Assembly: GCF_003417065.2 (NCBI RefSeq)
Contig: NZ_QVLT01000013.1
Coordinates: forward strand, 57,918 to 121,917
From: Hymenobacter lapidiphilus
Lineage (GTDB): Bacteria; Bacteroidota; Bacteroidia; Cytophagales; Hymenobacteraceae
Length of the DNA stretch: 64,000 nt
Direction: 5' to 3'
The first letter of the stretch is position 1. Every line of letters starts with the position of its first letter. Positions 8,996-17,145 of this stretch are shown piece by piece. The notes beneath the pieces are model-generated. The model was not told the DNA's origin and did not search any database. It saw only the letters and a list, made by a program, of their open reading frames with translations. Position numbers and translations under genes: made by a program.

Positions 8996-9000
8996 ACAAT

Positions 9001-9033
9001 AACGCCCGACCACATTGGCCGGGCGTTGTTCTT
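9001..9033. terminator. Terminator hairpin (AACGCCCG/CGGGCGTT)
   Basis: GC-rich stem followed by GTTCTTT. It serves the DUF3885-like gene on the plus strand. A nearly identical hairpin lies at 10232-10268 after fabI, so this one is part of the duplicated fabI 3' segment. Confidence 0.75.
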
Positions 9034-9052
9034 TATCAGAAAGAGAGCCGGA

Positions 9053-9260
9053 TTACTGCTTGGCGGTCGTAATCAGCTCCACGATTTCCTCCGAAATGCC
9101 GGTGGTGCTGAATCCGTCGTCGTGCATGAGATTCTGCATGGTTACGTAGCGGGTCAGGTCTGAGAACAGGCTCACCACGTAGTCGGCGCAGGCTTCGGCC
9201 GGGGCGTTGCCCAGCGGCGAAAGGCGGTCGGCGTACTCGTAGAACGCATCGAAGCAGTAG
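9053..9260 (-). pseudogene. Truncated duplicate of the fabI 3' end
   Basis: The reverse strand encodes FDAFYEYADRLSPLGNAPAE through MHDDGFSTTGISEEIVELI to a TAA stop. This is nearly identical to the last 65-70 residues of the intact FabI encoded at 10287-11108. Similarity stops near 9258-9260, and the codons upstream (about 9261-9304) do not resemble FabI. The NADH-binding and catalytic parts are absent, so it cannot be an active reductase. Scattered differences (Asp for Gly in MHDDG, and TTAKQ for TGAKQ at the end) show that the copy is not recent or came from a relative. The downstream hairpin is duplicated too. Confidence 0.85.
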
Positions 9261-9389
9261 CACCCGCTGGCGCCACGGCCTATACCGACGCACGCAGCAC
9301 TCATCAGTTAATCTACTTGCTATTTTGGTGAATATTTGTTATCTATAATAGATATTTTATTGTCTTATTTATTTAAATCCTTTAGTCTA

Positions 9390-10187
9390 ATGAGCAGCGC
9401 GCTGAAACGTAATAATGTCCATATAATGGGCACTGGGCCTCGAACGCTACTTTTTGTCAATGGATTTGGATGTGACCAAAGCATCTGGCGGTTCATTACG
9501 CCCAGTTTTTCTTCCCGCTTTCAGTTAGTACTCTTCGATCATGTTGGGGCCGGCTTATCCGAATCCTCGGCCTACGACCCGGACAAACACGGCTCGCTAC
9601 AGGGGTATGCCCAGGACCTACTCGACATTTGCCAGGAACTCAACCTAACCGACATTACCCTGATCGGCCACTCTGTAGGAGCTATGATTGGAATGCTGGC
9701 TGCCATTGAAGCCCCGGAGTATTTTCGCCAACTGCAGTTACTGTGCCTTTCGCCCTGCTACCTGAACAAAACGAATTACCACGGCGGCTTCGATCAGCAG
9801 GATCTGGAGCAGATGCTGGCCTTTATGGATCAGGATTTCATGGGCTGGGTCGATACTTTCGCCCCATTTGTGATGGGCAACCCCGACCAACCTTCGCTGG
9901 CCGAGGAGCTGTTGCATAGCCTGTGCCAGAATGACCCGACCATTGCCAAGCGCTTCGCCCGCGTCATTTTCCTTTCCGACAACCGCCCCGATGTAAGCCT
10001 TTGCAAGGTTCCATGCTTATTCATCCAATGCGCCCGCGACATGGTTGCACCCGTAGAAGTGGGCGATTTTCTGCAGGCCACCCTGCCAACTTCGGAATTA
10101 GTGACGCTGCCTGTTAGCGGCCATTGCCCGCATGTGAGCGCCCCGGCCCTCACCCGAGAGGTAATGGAAACCTTCCTGGCAGCCTAA
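9390..10187 (+). CDS. RsbQ/KAI2-type alpha/beta hydrolase
   Basis: A 265-residue alpha/beta hydrolase from ATG 9390 (MSSALKRNNVHIMGTGPRTL). The catalytic triad is visible: nucleophile Ser in LIGHSVGAMIG (about 94), Asp in IQCARDMVAPVEVG (about 216) and His in SGHCPHVSAP (about 245). Key RsbQ-type segments are LLFVNGFGCDQSIWRF, VLFDHVGAGLSESSAYDP, GYAQDLLDICQELNL and LLCLSPCYLN. In Bacillus, RsbQ works with the PAS phosphatase RsbP in energy-stress signalling; plant relatives are the karrikin and strigolactone receptors. No PAS partner lies nearby. The gene sits alone between a truncated and an intact fabI 3' end, with an AT-rich upstream region, suggesting acquisition. Confidence 0.88.
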   Translation: MSSALKRNNVHIMGTGPRTLLFVNGFGCDQSIWRFITPSFSSRFQLVLFDHVGAGLSESSAYDPDKHGSLQGYAQDLLDICQELNLTDITLIGHSVGAMIGMLAAIEAPEYFRQLQLLCLSPCYLNKTNYHGGFDQQDLEQMLAFMDQDFMGWVDTFAPFVMGNPDQPSLAEELLHSLCQNDPTIAKRFARVIFLSDNRPDVSLCKVPCLFIQCARDMVAPVEVGDFLQATLPTSELVTLPVSGHCPHVSAPALTREVMETFLAA

Positions 10188-10231
10188 CCCCGAACCGGCC
10201 GGTCGTTCGGTTTGCCCCCCCCCTGAACGCC

Positions 10232-10268
10232 ACAACGCCCGACCAAACTGGCCGGGGCGTTGTTCTTT
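10232..10268. terminator. Terminator hairpin between hydrolase and fabI
   Basis: AACGCCCGACC / GGCCGGGGCGTT stem followed by GTTCTTTCTT. Convergent genes end on both sides. Paralogue of the hairpin at 9001-9033. Confidence 0.75.
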
Positions 10269-10286
10269 CTTAGAAAGAGCGCCTGA

Positions 10287-11108
10287 TTACTGCTTGGCGC
10301 CCGTCACCAATTCCACGATTTCCTCCGAGATGCCGGTGGTGCTGAAGCCGCCGTCGTGCATGAGATTTTGCATGGTCACGTAGCGGGTCAGGTCTGAAAA
10401 CAGGCTCACCACGTAGTCGGCGCAGGCTTCGGCCGGGGCGTTGCCCAGGGGCGAAAGGCGGTCGGCGTACTCGTAGAAGGCGTCGAAACCGCTGATGCCG
10501 GTGCCGGCCGTAGTTTTGGTGGGCGACTGCGAGATGGTGTTCACGCGCACTTTCTTAAGCTTGCCGAGGCGCTGGCCATAGCTGCGGGCAATGCTTTCGA
10601 GCATGGCCTTAGCCTGCGACATGTCGGTGTAGTCGAGGAAAGCGCGCTGGGCAGCAATGTAGCTCAGGGCTACGGCCGAGCCCCATTCGTTGAAGGCGTC
10701 CTGCTTCTCAGCCACAGCCAGCATCTTATGGAACGAGAGGGCCGACACGTCGAGCGTCTTCTGGTACCACTCGTAGTTGAGCTCGCCGTAGTGCTTGCCC
10801 TTGCGGATGTTGGCGCTCATGCCAATGCTGTGCAGCACGAAGTCGAGCTTGCCACCAAGCTGCTCCTGCGCACCCGAAAACAGGTTCTCCAGGTCCTCCA
10901 TCGACGTAGCATCGGCCGGGATGATAGGCGCGTTGCACTGCTCGGCGAGCTTGTTGATTTCGCCCATACGCATGGCCAGCGGGGCATTGGTGAGCACGAA
11001 GCGGGCGCCCTCGGCGTGGCACTTCAGCGCCACTTTCCAGGCAATAGATTCTTCATTGAGCGCGCCGGAAATGATACCGACTTTGCCCGCGAGCAGGTTA
11101 CTGGCCAT
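10287..11108 (-). CDS. fabI: Enoyl-[acyl-carrier-protein] reductase (NADH)
   Basis: Last step of each fatty-acid elongation cycle: NAD(P)H reduction of trans-2-enoyl-ACP. The product has 273 residues, near the usual FabI length of about 260-270. FabI marks are the N-terminal SGALNEESIAWKVAL nucleotide-binding segment, FVLHSIGMSAN, and the catalytic Tyr/Tyr-x6-Lys pattern in SYIAAQRAFLDYTDMSQAKA. The segment VRVNTISQSPTKTTAGTGI and the C-terminal GFSTTGISEEIVEL follow. The start at 11108 gives the expected MASNLLAGKVGIISGA. Its 3' end exists as a second truncated copy at 9053-9260. Confidence 0.96.
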   Translation of the reverse strand: MASNLLAGKVGIISGALNEESIAWKVALKCHAEGARFVLTNAPLAMRMGEINKLAEQCNAPIIPADATSMEDLENLFSGAQEQLGGKLDFVLHSIGMSANIRKGKHYGELNYEWYQKTLDVSALSFHKMLAVAEKQDAFNEWGSAVALSYIAAQRAFLDYTDMSQAKAMLESIARSYGQRLGKLKKVRVNTISQSPTKTTAGTGISGFDAFYEYADRLSPLGNAPAEACADYVVSLFSDLTRYVTMQNLMHDGGFSTTGISEEIVELVTGAKQ

Positions 11109-11188
11109 ATGGGGAGGTGAGTAGGGTGTAGATTGGAACTACAAAAAAGGCGAAAAAATAAGGAATGGTCATACTGAAAAAAGTAGAA

Positions 11189-11314
11189 CCGTCATGCTGA
11201 GCGAAGGCGGAGCCGAAGCTGAAGCATCTCTACCGCAATAGTAATCCTGACGTTGGATTCGATTGTTGCGGTAGAGATGCTTCGACTTCGGCTCGCCTTC
11301 GCTCAGCATGACGG
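11189..11314. repeat. Palindromic repeat, family A copy 2
   Basis: Inverted repeat of about 125 bp. The left arm runs GTCATGCTGAGCGAAGG to GAAGCATCTCTACCGCAATA, and the right arm is its near-exact reverse complement, ending TTCGCTCAGCATGAC. It lies between recN and fabI. Confidence 0.9.
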
Positions 11315-11342
11315 TTTCTTCATCCATCCACCAACCACTCTT

Positions 11343-13015
11343 CTATCCAGCCATTTCCACGCCGCGCAACGCTAGCAGCTCGCGGGCGCTCTGGGTGGCG
11401 TGCAGCGTGGGGTTGCGCCGGAAATCATCTGGGCAATTTCGTGGATGCGCTCATCCTGGCTGAGCAGGCGGATGCGGCTCACGGTGCGGTCGGCGCGGTC
11501 TTCCTTGTACACGAAGTAATGGGCGTCGCCGGCAGCGGCCATCTGGGGCAGGTGGCTGATGGCGATGAGTTGGTGCTTCTTGGCCATCTGCTGCATCATG
11601 CGGCCCACTTTCAGCGCAATTTCGCCGCTGATACCGGTATCGATTTCGTCGAATACGATTGTCGGCAGCGCCGTTTTATCGGCCAGCATATACTTGATGC
11701 ACAGCATGAGGCGCGAGAATTCGCCGCCCGAAGCGGACTTGCTCAACGTCTGGGGCGCGGCGCCTTTGTTGGCCGTGAACAGGATGCTCACGACGTCGAT
11801 GCCGCTAACGGCTGGGGCTCCGGCCTCGTGGCTTACCACAATGCGGGCGTGCGGCATGCCCAGGTCGGTGAGGAGCGTGGCCAGTTCCTTCTCGAACTTG
11901 GGAAACGTTTTGCGGCGGGCTTCGGAGAGGCGCAGGGCCTGCTTCTGCACGGTGGCCAGGGTGGCTTCCACATCGCGGCGCAGGCGGCTGATTTGCTTGT
12001 CGAGGTTGAGCACCGAGCTGACCTTGTCGCGCAGGTCGGCGCGCACGGCCAGCAGGTCCACCACGTCGCGCACCTGGTGCTTGCGCTGCAGGCTGTAGAG
12101 CACGTTCAGGCGGCTTTGCAGCTCATCGATGCGGGCCGGGTCGCCCTCGGTGCGGCGCTCCACCTGCTCAATTTCGTCGGTGATGTCGCGCAGCTCAATC
12201 AGGCAGCTGTCGAGGCGGTGGCGCAGGTCTTTCACGGGCTCCGAGTAGGGTGCAATCTGGCCCAGCAGCACCGCGGCGTCTTTCAGGGCGCCGGTGGCGC
12301 AATACTCGCCCTCGCTCAGGCTCTGCAGGGCGTGGGTGAGCTTGTACTTGATTTCCTCGGCGTGCTCCAGCCCCTTCACCTCCTGCTCCAGCTCGTCCTG
12401 GTGCTCATTGTCCAGGCTGGCTTCTTCCAGCTCATTCAGCAGGAAGCTGTGGTAATCGAGCTCCTTATTGGCTTGGGCCACCTGGCCTTCGAGGGCCTGC
12501 AGGTCGGTTTCGAGCTTGCGGTACTGGCGGTAGGCGCTGCTGTATTGGGTGCGGGTAGGCACTAGGTTGGCGTACAAATCCAGCAGGTTAAGCTGAAACA
12601 CTGCGTCGCCGAGCAGCAGCGTATCGTGCTGGGAATGGATATCCATGAGGTTGGCCCCGATGTTCCGCAGGGTTTCCAGCGTCACGGGCGTATCGTTCAC
12701 GAACGCCCGGCTCTTACCATTGGGGCTCAGCTCGCGCCGCAGAATGCACTGCTGGTCGTAATCCACGTCCTCGGCCTCGAAAATGTCGCGCAGCTGGTAG
12801 CTACTGATGTCGAAATGGCCCTCCAGCACGCACTTTTTGCTTGTGTCGAATAGCATGCGCGAGTCGGCGCGGTTGCCGAGCAACAGCCCAATGGCCCCCA
12901 GCATAATGGACTTGCCGGCGCCCGTTTCGCCGGTAATTATGTTGAGCAGCGCCGAAGGTTTCAGCTCCAGCTTCTCAATCAGGGCGTAATTCTGAATTCG
13001 CAAATCAACCAGCAT
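11343..13015 (-). CDS. recN: DNA repair protein RecN, frameshifted near the C-terminus
   Basis: SMC-like ATPase for double-strand-break repair. I chose ATG 13015 (MLVDLRIQNYALIEKLEL), the conserved RecN start; upstream codons are non-conserved. It has Walker A GETGAGKS (about 30-37), a long coiled coil with many Glu, Leu and Gln (about 150-360), signature SGGEFSRLML and Walker B TIVFDEIDTGISGEIA. After ISGA the frame runs to an early stop at 11372 giving a non-conserved tail. Shifting one base near 11413-11421 restores the family-like tail NPTLHATQSARELLALRG and a stop at 11343. Only about 20 terminal residues are affected, so it is either a sequence error or a mild mutation. Confidence 0.93.
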
Positions 13016-13245
13016 ACCGAAAGGCGTGAAGGCCGGAGCGCCGACCGTGGCTACCAAAAGTGCAGCTAAGGCCCCGTGTTCTACGGCCAGGCCTAGCAGC
13101 GTTAGCAAAGCTACTAGTTCGGTTAGTCAGATGCTAGTTATTTTCGCAACAAGCGGCAGCATTAGTCGTTACGGCCCACCATAGAGGCTTTTCTGCTCAA
13201 ACTTTTCGTTTGCCCCAACCATCCACAAAATGATTTGCAAGAACA
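13016..13245. other. Intergenic region upstream of recN
   Basis: About 230 bases between the recN start and a palindromic repeat. No gene, RNA or clear TAnnTTTG box on the reverse strand was seen. Confidence 0.4.
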
Positions 13246-13363
13246 GCGTAGGGTGCGGGGCTTGCCCCCGCCCGCCAATAGAACGGGGATGCCGGAATAA
13301 TCCGGACGACTTGGTTCCGCATCGTTCAACGGCGGGCGGGGACAAGCCCCGCCCCTACTGCGC
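13246..13363. repeat. Palindromic repeat, family B copy 1
   Basis: Arms GTAGGGTGCGGGGCTTGCCC and GGGGACAAGCCCCGCCCCTAC with CCCGCCCGCC/GGCGGGCGGG inside, around a loop of roughly 55 bp. Two further copies lie at 18853 and 53589. Confidence 0.9.
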
Positions 13364-13385
13364 TAACAGCCAACTGCCACCAGAC

Positions 13386-14306
13386 CTACGGCTGGCGCAG
13401 AATCGTCTCGTACTTCGACGTGTTGGTGGGGTCAGCTTCGGTGAGCAGGGTTACGAGGCTGGTTTTCTGCTGCTGGTCGGTGCTGGTGCGAAAGACGTTG
13501 GAAATTTCGTCGGCCTTGGTCTGGAAGAACGAACGGGCGAACAGGGTACCGGGGCGGCGCTGCACGGCTTTCTGCACGTCTTGCAGGGCCGTGTACATAT
13601 TGGTGCGGGCCTCGTCGGGCTGGGTGATGAAGATGTCGAGGCCCTGGCGGTAGTAGGCATACATGCCGCTGCGGAAGGCCTGCAGCTGGGGATCCTGCAG
13701 GTTGTTGAGCAGCCAGTAGCGGTTGCCGCTGTTCTCATCCTTCCAGCCGGGGTCCGATTCGTTGGTGATATTCTGGGAGGCCGCGTTGGTCAGAATCTGC
13801 CGGGCCCGGTCGTAATATGGGCCGCCACTCAACGATGCAAAACTATCCTGGTCCAGCCCAATCATCATGTAGGCATAAAAGGACAGCAGCGACGAGAGGT
13901 TGCCGACGAACGTATTTTCGGAATACTCCAGCGGGTTCTGGGGCGAGTAGTTGAAAATCCAGCCCCGGTCGGCGAAGCTCAGCACGTTGCTCTCGTAGCC
14001 GGTGCCATACACCGGCCGGGTGCTCACGATGCGCACCGTAGCCCGGTACGTGCCGTTCTGCGGAATTTCGGTGATGCCCACGAACAACCGGCATTTGATG
14101 CGCTCCTCAGGCCGGTACGCCCGATTGGTGAAGGCCCGGCTATTGAGGAAGTTCTGCATATCGTTGCGCAACTGCTGCACCAGCTGCGGGTCCGAAATCG
14201 TCACGTTTTCGGTCGAAACGGTTACCTCAGCCTGCAGCTCCTGGGCCCGGGCAGGGCGCAGCAGTACCAATAGCGGCAGCAAAAACAGCAACTGAAACTT
14301 AGACAT
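13386..14306 (-). CDS. DUF4835 family secreted protein
   Basis: A 306-residue protein with a Sec signal peptide (MSKFQLLFLLPLLVLLRPAR, cleavage near ARAQ). The sequence ELQAEVTVSTENVTISDPQL, then LRNDMQNFLNSRAFTNRAYR, RIKCRLFVGITEIPQNGTY and FNYSPQNPLEY, is typical of the Bacteroidota-specific DUF4835 family. It is nearly always found between coaBC and recN, as here. The family has been linked by name to type IX secretion (PorD), but I cannot confirm that from this sequence. It overlaps the coaB 3' end by 8 bp, so the two are probably co-transcribed and translationally coupled. Confidence 0.85.
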   Translation of the reverse strand: MSKFQLLFLLPLLVLLRPARAQELQAEVTVSTENVTISDPQLVQQLRNDMQNFLNSRAFTNRAYRPEERIKCRLFVGITEIPQNGTYRATVRIVSTRPVYGTGYESNVLSFADRGWIFNYSPQNPLEYSENTFVGNLSSLLSFYAYMMIGLDQDSFASLSGGPYYDRARQILTNAASQNITNESDPGWKDENSGNRYWLLNNLQDPQLQAFRSGMYAYYRQGLDIFITQPDEARTNMYTALQDVQKAVQRRPGTLFARSFFQTKADEISNVFRTSTDQQQKTSLVTLLTEADPTNTSKYETILRQP

Positions 14307-14952
14307 GGCGGGCAGCTAAACGGTCGAGTACGACGCCCATAATATCGAGGGCGACGCTGGTTTTGGATTTCAGCCCGAACGCCGTAACACGGCCGTCGGC
14401 TTCGAGCAAAGTTACCTGGTTCGTGTCGTGGCGGAAGCCGGCCCCGGCGTCGCGCAGCGAGTTAAGCACAATCAGGTCGAAGTTCTTGCGTTCGAGCTTG
14501 CCCAGCGCGTGGGCCTGCTCGTTCTCCGTTTCCAACGCAAAGCCCACCGAAAATTGTTCGGGCCGTTTGGTTTTTCCGAGTTCGAAGGCAATATCCACGT
14601 TTTTCACCAGCTCCAGCGTCAGCCGTTCGCCACTTTTCTTTATTTTCTGGGTGGCTACTTCGGCCGGCCGGTAATCGGCCACGGCGGCGGCAAATATCCA
14701 CACATCGGCCAGCCGGGCGGCATCAGCGGCGGCCTCGTACATCTCGGCCGCGGTCTGCACCCGCGTCGTCAGAATGTGCGGGGAGGCCGGGTCGGGCAGG
14801 TTGGTGGGGCCGCTGATGAGGGCCACCTCGGCGCCAGCCGCGGCAAAGGCTTCGGCCAGCGCGTAGCCCATTTTGCCGGTGCTGTGGTTGCCCAGAAACC
14901 GCACCGGGTCCAGGGGTTCATGGGTCGGGCCGGCCGTTATCAGAACGCGCAT
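14299..14952 (-). CDS. coaB: Phosphopantothenoylcysteine synthetase, stand-alone CoaB domain
   Basis: Ligates cysteine to 4'-phosphopantothenate in coenzyme A synthesis. The 217 residues start MRVLITAGPTHEPLDPVRFL and contain GNHSTGKMGYALAEAFAAAG, ALISGPTNLPDP, AAAVADYRPAEVATQKIKK and VGFALETENE, the nucleotide- and substrate-binding elements of the DFP/CoaB fold. In most bacteria this domain is fused behind CoaC in one protein of about 400 residues. Here coaC ends 83 bp upstream and coaB has its own ATG. The intervening block looks like intergenic repeat material. Both halves keep their motifs, so a two-subunit enzyme is plausible. Confidence 0.92.
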   Translation of the reverse strand: MRVLITAGPTHEPLDPVRFLGNHSTGKMGYALAEAFAAAGAEVALISGPTNLPDPASPHILTTRVQTAAEMYEAAADAARLADVWIFAAAVADYRPAEVATQKIKKSGERLTLELVKNVDIAFELGKTKRPEQFSVGFALETENEQAHALGKLERKNFDLIVLNSLRDAGAGFRHDTNQVTLLEADGRVTAFGLKSKTSVALDIMGVVLDRLAARHV

Positions 14953-15040
14953 TATACTAATTAAGAATTAAAAACCAGGAATTCCGTCCATACGGCCATC
15001 CCATCCCCAATTACCAATCCAAGGAAGTCGGTAAGTTATT
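14953..15040. repeat. Repeat-like block at the coaC/coaB break
   Basis: AT-rich block holding an AATTAAGAATTAAAAACC-type palindromic segment and, at the coaC side, a reverse-strand GAAGTGAGAAGTAGG segment. The latter matches the purine-rich GGAAGTGAGAAGTGAG found intergenically at 20353-20370. It occupies the place of the usual CoaC-CoaB linker. Confidence 0.5.
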
Positions 15041-15593
15041 TCCTACTTCTCACTTCTTTTTCCAGCTCGCGCACAATGTCCTCGGGCTCCAGCATGCGGC
15101 CGGGGCCGCTCAGGCCGCTGGCTAGTTCGCCGGCCGGCGAGTCCCACACGGTGTTGCCGTAGCTGCGCAGGCGCGCCAGATTGGCTTGGGTGGCCGGGTG
15201 CTGGTACATATCGAGGTCCATGGCCGGGGCTACGAACACGGGGCAGCGGGCCGAAAGGTACACCGCGTCGAGCAGCGTGTCGCAGAGGCCCAAGGCGAGA
15301 TGAGCCAGCGTATTGGCCGAGGCCGGAGCCACCACCAGCGCATCGGCCCACAGGCCTAGCTCCACGTGGTTGTGCCACTCGCCGGCCCGCTCGTCTTTCA
15401 GGAAACCCTGCAGAACCGGATTTTTGGAAAGCGTGGCCAGCGTGAGCGGCGTAACGAAGGCCACGGCGGCGGGCGTCAGCACCACGCGCACCACGGCACC
15501 GGCCTTCACCAGCAGGCGCACCAGCGGCGCGGCTTTATAGGCGGCAATGCTGCCACTAACACCCAGCACAATATTTCGACCTGTTAGCGGCAT
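15036..15593 (-). CDS. coaC: Phosphopantothenoylcysteine decarboxylase, stand-alone CoaC domain
   Basis: Flavin-dependent decarboxylation of phosphopantothenoylcysteine to 4'-phosphopantetheine. Start ATG 15593 gives MPLTGRNIVLGVSGSIAAYK, the FMN-binding GVSGSIAAYK start; 185 residues. Other marks are the catalytic His in HVELGLWADALVVAPASANT, the PASANT motif, GLCDTLLDAVYLS and the substrate clamp FVAPAMDLDMYQHP, where many CoaC proteins have PAMN. It lacks the C-terminal CoaB half, which is a separate gene downstream. The final residues (ELEKEVRSRK) come from repeat-like purine-rich DNA, suggesting the original fusion linker was interrupted. Confidence 0.92.
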   Translation of the reverse strand: MPLTGRNIVLGVSGSIAAYKAAPLVRLLVKAGAVVRVVLTPAAVAFVTPLTLATLSKNPVLQGFLKDERAGEWHNHVELGLWADALVVAPASANTLAHLALGLCDTLLDAVYLSARCPVFVAPAMDLDMYQHPATQANLARLRSYGNTVWDSPAGELASGLSGPGRMLEPEDIVRELEKEVRSRK

Positions 15594-15678
15594 ACCTGGC
15601 AGTTGGCGAAGCACGGCTTCATTTTCAAGTACAGAGTTAGGGCTGGCCGGCAACCCGGCAACGCGTTGCCTTACACGC

Positions 15679-15726
15679 CGCAGCCTCCCCGTCGCCCGGG
15701 TTGGTCCGGGTGGCGGGGAGGCTGCG
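15679..15726. terminator. Strong GC stem-loop between coaC and rpoZ
   Basis: CGCAGCCTCCCCG...CGGGGAGGCTGCG stem of about 20 bp with a GTTGGT loop. It has no T-run, so it may be an attenuator or mRNA stabiliser rather than an intrinsic terminator. Confidence 0.55.
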
Positions 15727-15745
15727 GCCGACCGGAAAGGTCAAC

Positions 15746-16078
15746 TTACGCGTTCTTCTCGGCTTCCTGCTCGGGCGTGCTGTAGTGTATCTTGCCCTCC
15801 AGGAATTCTTCGATAGCCAGGTTGGTGGGCTTGGGCAGGCGCTCGTAATGCTTGGAAATCTCGATTTGCTCGCGGTTCTCAAACACCTCCTCCAGGTTGT
15901 CGACGGTGGTGGCAAATTCGGCCAGCTTGCCGTTGAGCTCCTCTTTCAGCTTGATGGAGAGCTGGTTGGCGCGCTTCGAGATAATAGCAATGCTCTCGTA
16001 CACGTTGCCGGTTTCGGGAGTGAAGTCCGACATGTTGCGCGTAACGATGGAAGCGGAAGTGTTGTTGGGCGTCTTCAT
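15746..16078 (-). CDS. rpoZ: RNA polymerase omega subunit, Bacteroidota type
   Basis: A 110-residue protein with TGNVYESIAIISKRANQLSI, the conserved omega/Rpb6 motif that clamps the beta-prime C-terminus. The acidic tail is LPKPTNLAIEEFLEGKIHYS. Omega aids assembly and stability of RNA polymerase. Its position directly after bamD and before coaBC is the standard order in this phylum and supports the call. It lies 46 bp from the bamD stop, so co-transcription with bamD is likely. Confidence 0.93.
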   Translation of the reverse strand: MKTPNNTSASIVTRNMSDFTPETGNVYESIAIISKRANQLSIKLKEELNGKLAEFATTVDNLEEVFENREQIEISKHYERLPKPTNLAIEEFLEGKIHYSTPEQEAEKNA

Positions 16079-16124
16079 ATGATGAGTTTTCGAGGTTCCT
16101 AAGTGATACCGGGCGCGAAAGCCC

Positions 16125-16952
16125 TTACTTAACAGCAGCCGTATCGGCCGCTTTCAGCTTGTCGGCGGCGCCACGGGCGTTATCGTACATTTTCTCGGCG
16201 TCTTTCAGCTGCTTGCTCTGCGGAAAGGTGTCGATGAAGCTCTGATAAAACGCCAGCGTTTCGTTGTAGCGTTCCAATTGTTTCTCCGCTACCGATTCGG
16301 TAGCCAGGTCGAACTGGGCGCTGAGCTTGAGGAAAGCAGCCTGCTCGCCGTAGGCCGAAGCCGGGTACTGCTGCTGGAAGTTGGTTAAAGCCGTAACGGC
16401 CGACTGGTAATAGCGCAAATCGTAGTAGAGCTTAGCCGACAGAAAGGCCTTGTTCTCCAGCTTCTTCTGCAGCTCCTGCGACATTCCCTCTACCTCGGAC
16501 CGGAACTTGCTTTCGGGGTAGCGGTTCAGAAACTCCTGAATTACTTCCAGGGCCGTGTACGTATTGGTCTGGTCGAGCTGGAACTCGGGCGAATCCTTGA
16601 ACAACGACTTTGCCTGCATGAAGTAGGCCTCCTGGGCGAACTCCGAGTTGGGGTAGGTGTCGTGGAAAGTCTTGAAATAGTAGGCGCTCAGCGTATAATT
16701 GCGCTGGCGGTAGTTGGTGTTGGCAAAGTAGAACTGCGCCTTCTCGGCTTCGGGCCGGCCTCTGAGCAGCGGAATCAGCTCTTCGAGCAGCGTACCTGCC
16801 TTGAAGAAGTCCTCCTTTTCGTAATACTGGATGGCAGCTTCATACTTCTTGTTCACATCGGTGCTCTTGAGCAGCTTCTGATAGCCGGAGCAGGAACCCA
16901 ACAGCAGCGTGCTGAGGAACAGAACAAAGAAAGCAGGACGGAATGACAGCAT
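16125..16952 (-). CDS. bamD: Outer membrane assembly lipoprotein BamD
   Basis: Essential lipoprotein of the BAM complex that inserts beta-barrel proteins into the outer membrane. Start ATG 16952 gives MLSFRPAFFVLFLSTLLLGSC with lipobox LLGSC (Cys21); 275 residues. It contains TPR/Sel1-like helical pairs: YEAAIQYYEKEDFFKAGTLL, YRQRNYTLSAYYFKTFHDTY, ALEVIQEFLNRYPESKF and YETALAFY-like YNETLAFYQSFIDTFPQSK. A TACCTTTG promoter box ends only 7 nt before the ATG, so the mRNA should be leaderless or nearly so. It is followed by rpoZ. Confidence 0.93.
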   Translation of the reverse strand: MLSFRPAFFVLFLSTLLLGSCSGYQKLLKSTDVNKKYEAAIQYYEKEDFFKAGTLLEELIPLLRGRPEAEKAQFYFANTNYRQRNYTLSAYYFKTFHDTYPNSEFAQEAYFMQAKSLFKDSPEFQLDQTNTYTALEVIQEFLNRYPESKFRSEVEGMSQELQKKLENKAFLSAKLYYDLRYYQSAVTALTNFQQQYPASAYGEQAAFLKLSAQFDLATESVAEKQLERYNETLAFYQSFIDTFPQSKQLKDAEKMYDNARGAADKLKAADTAAVK

Positions 16953-16959
16953 AAGGGCG

Positions 16960-16967
16960 CAAAGGTA
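16960..16967 (-). promoter_or_regulatory. Promoter box of bamD, very close to the ATG
   Basis: TACCTTTG followed by CGCCCTT and the ATG. The same 7-nt spacing occurs at the ostA-like gene, and ChaN has a 4-nt spacing. Confidence 0.55.
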
Positions 16968-17006
16968 CGAATTAGTAGTTGGTAATAAATTGCTGGTATG
17001 AGAGAA

Positions 17007-17122
17007 CGTCATGCTGAGCGAAGCGGAGCGGAGTCGAAGCATCTCTACCGCTTCGTTGCCGCCGAGGAGGTTAGCATTGCGGTAGAGATACTTCGACTCC
17101 GCTCCGCTTCGCTCAGCATGAC
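17007..17122. repeat. Palindromic repeat, family A copy 3
   Basis: Arms CGTCATGCTGAGCGAAGCGG and CGCTTCGCTCAGCATGAC with GAAGCATCTCTACCGC inside each arm. It lies between the ostA-like gene and bamD. Confidence 0.9.
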
Positions 17123-17145
17123 ACCGTTCTTTTGCCAACCATACG

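Noticed and set aside
9053..9304. 83-codon frame taken as a small real gene
   Set aside because: Its body is the fabI C-terminus without an NADH or catalytic site; the first 15 codons are chance sequence. Called a pseudogene instead.
15679..15726. Intrinsic terminator between rpoZ and coaC
   Set aside because: Strong stem but no T-run on the coding strand; listed as a stem-loop with limited confidence, not as a firm transcription end.
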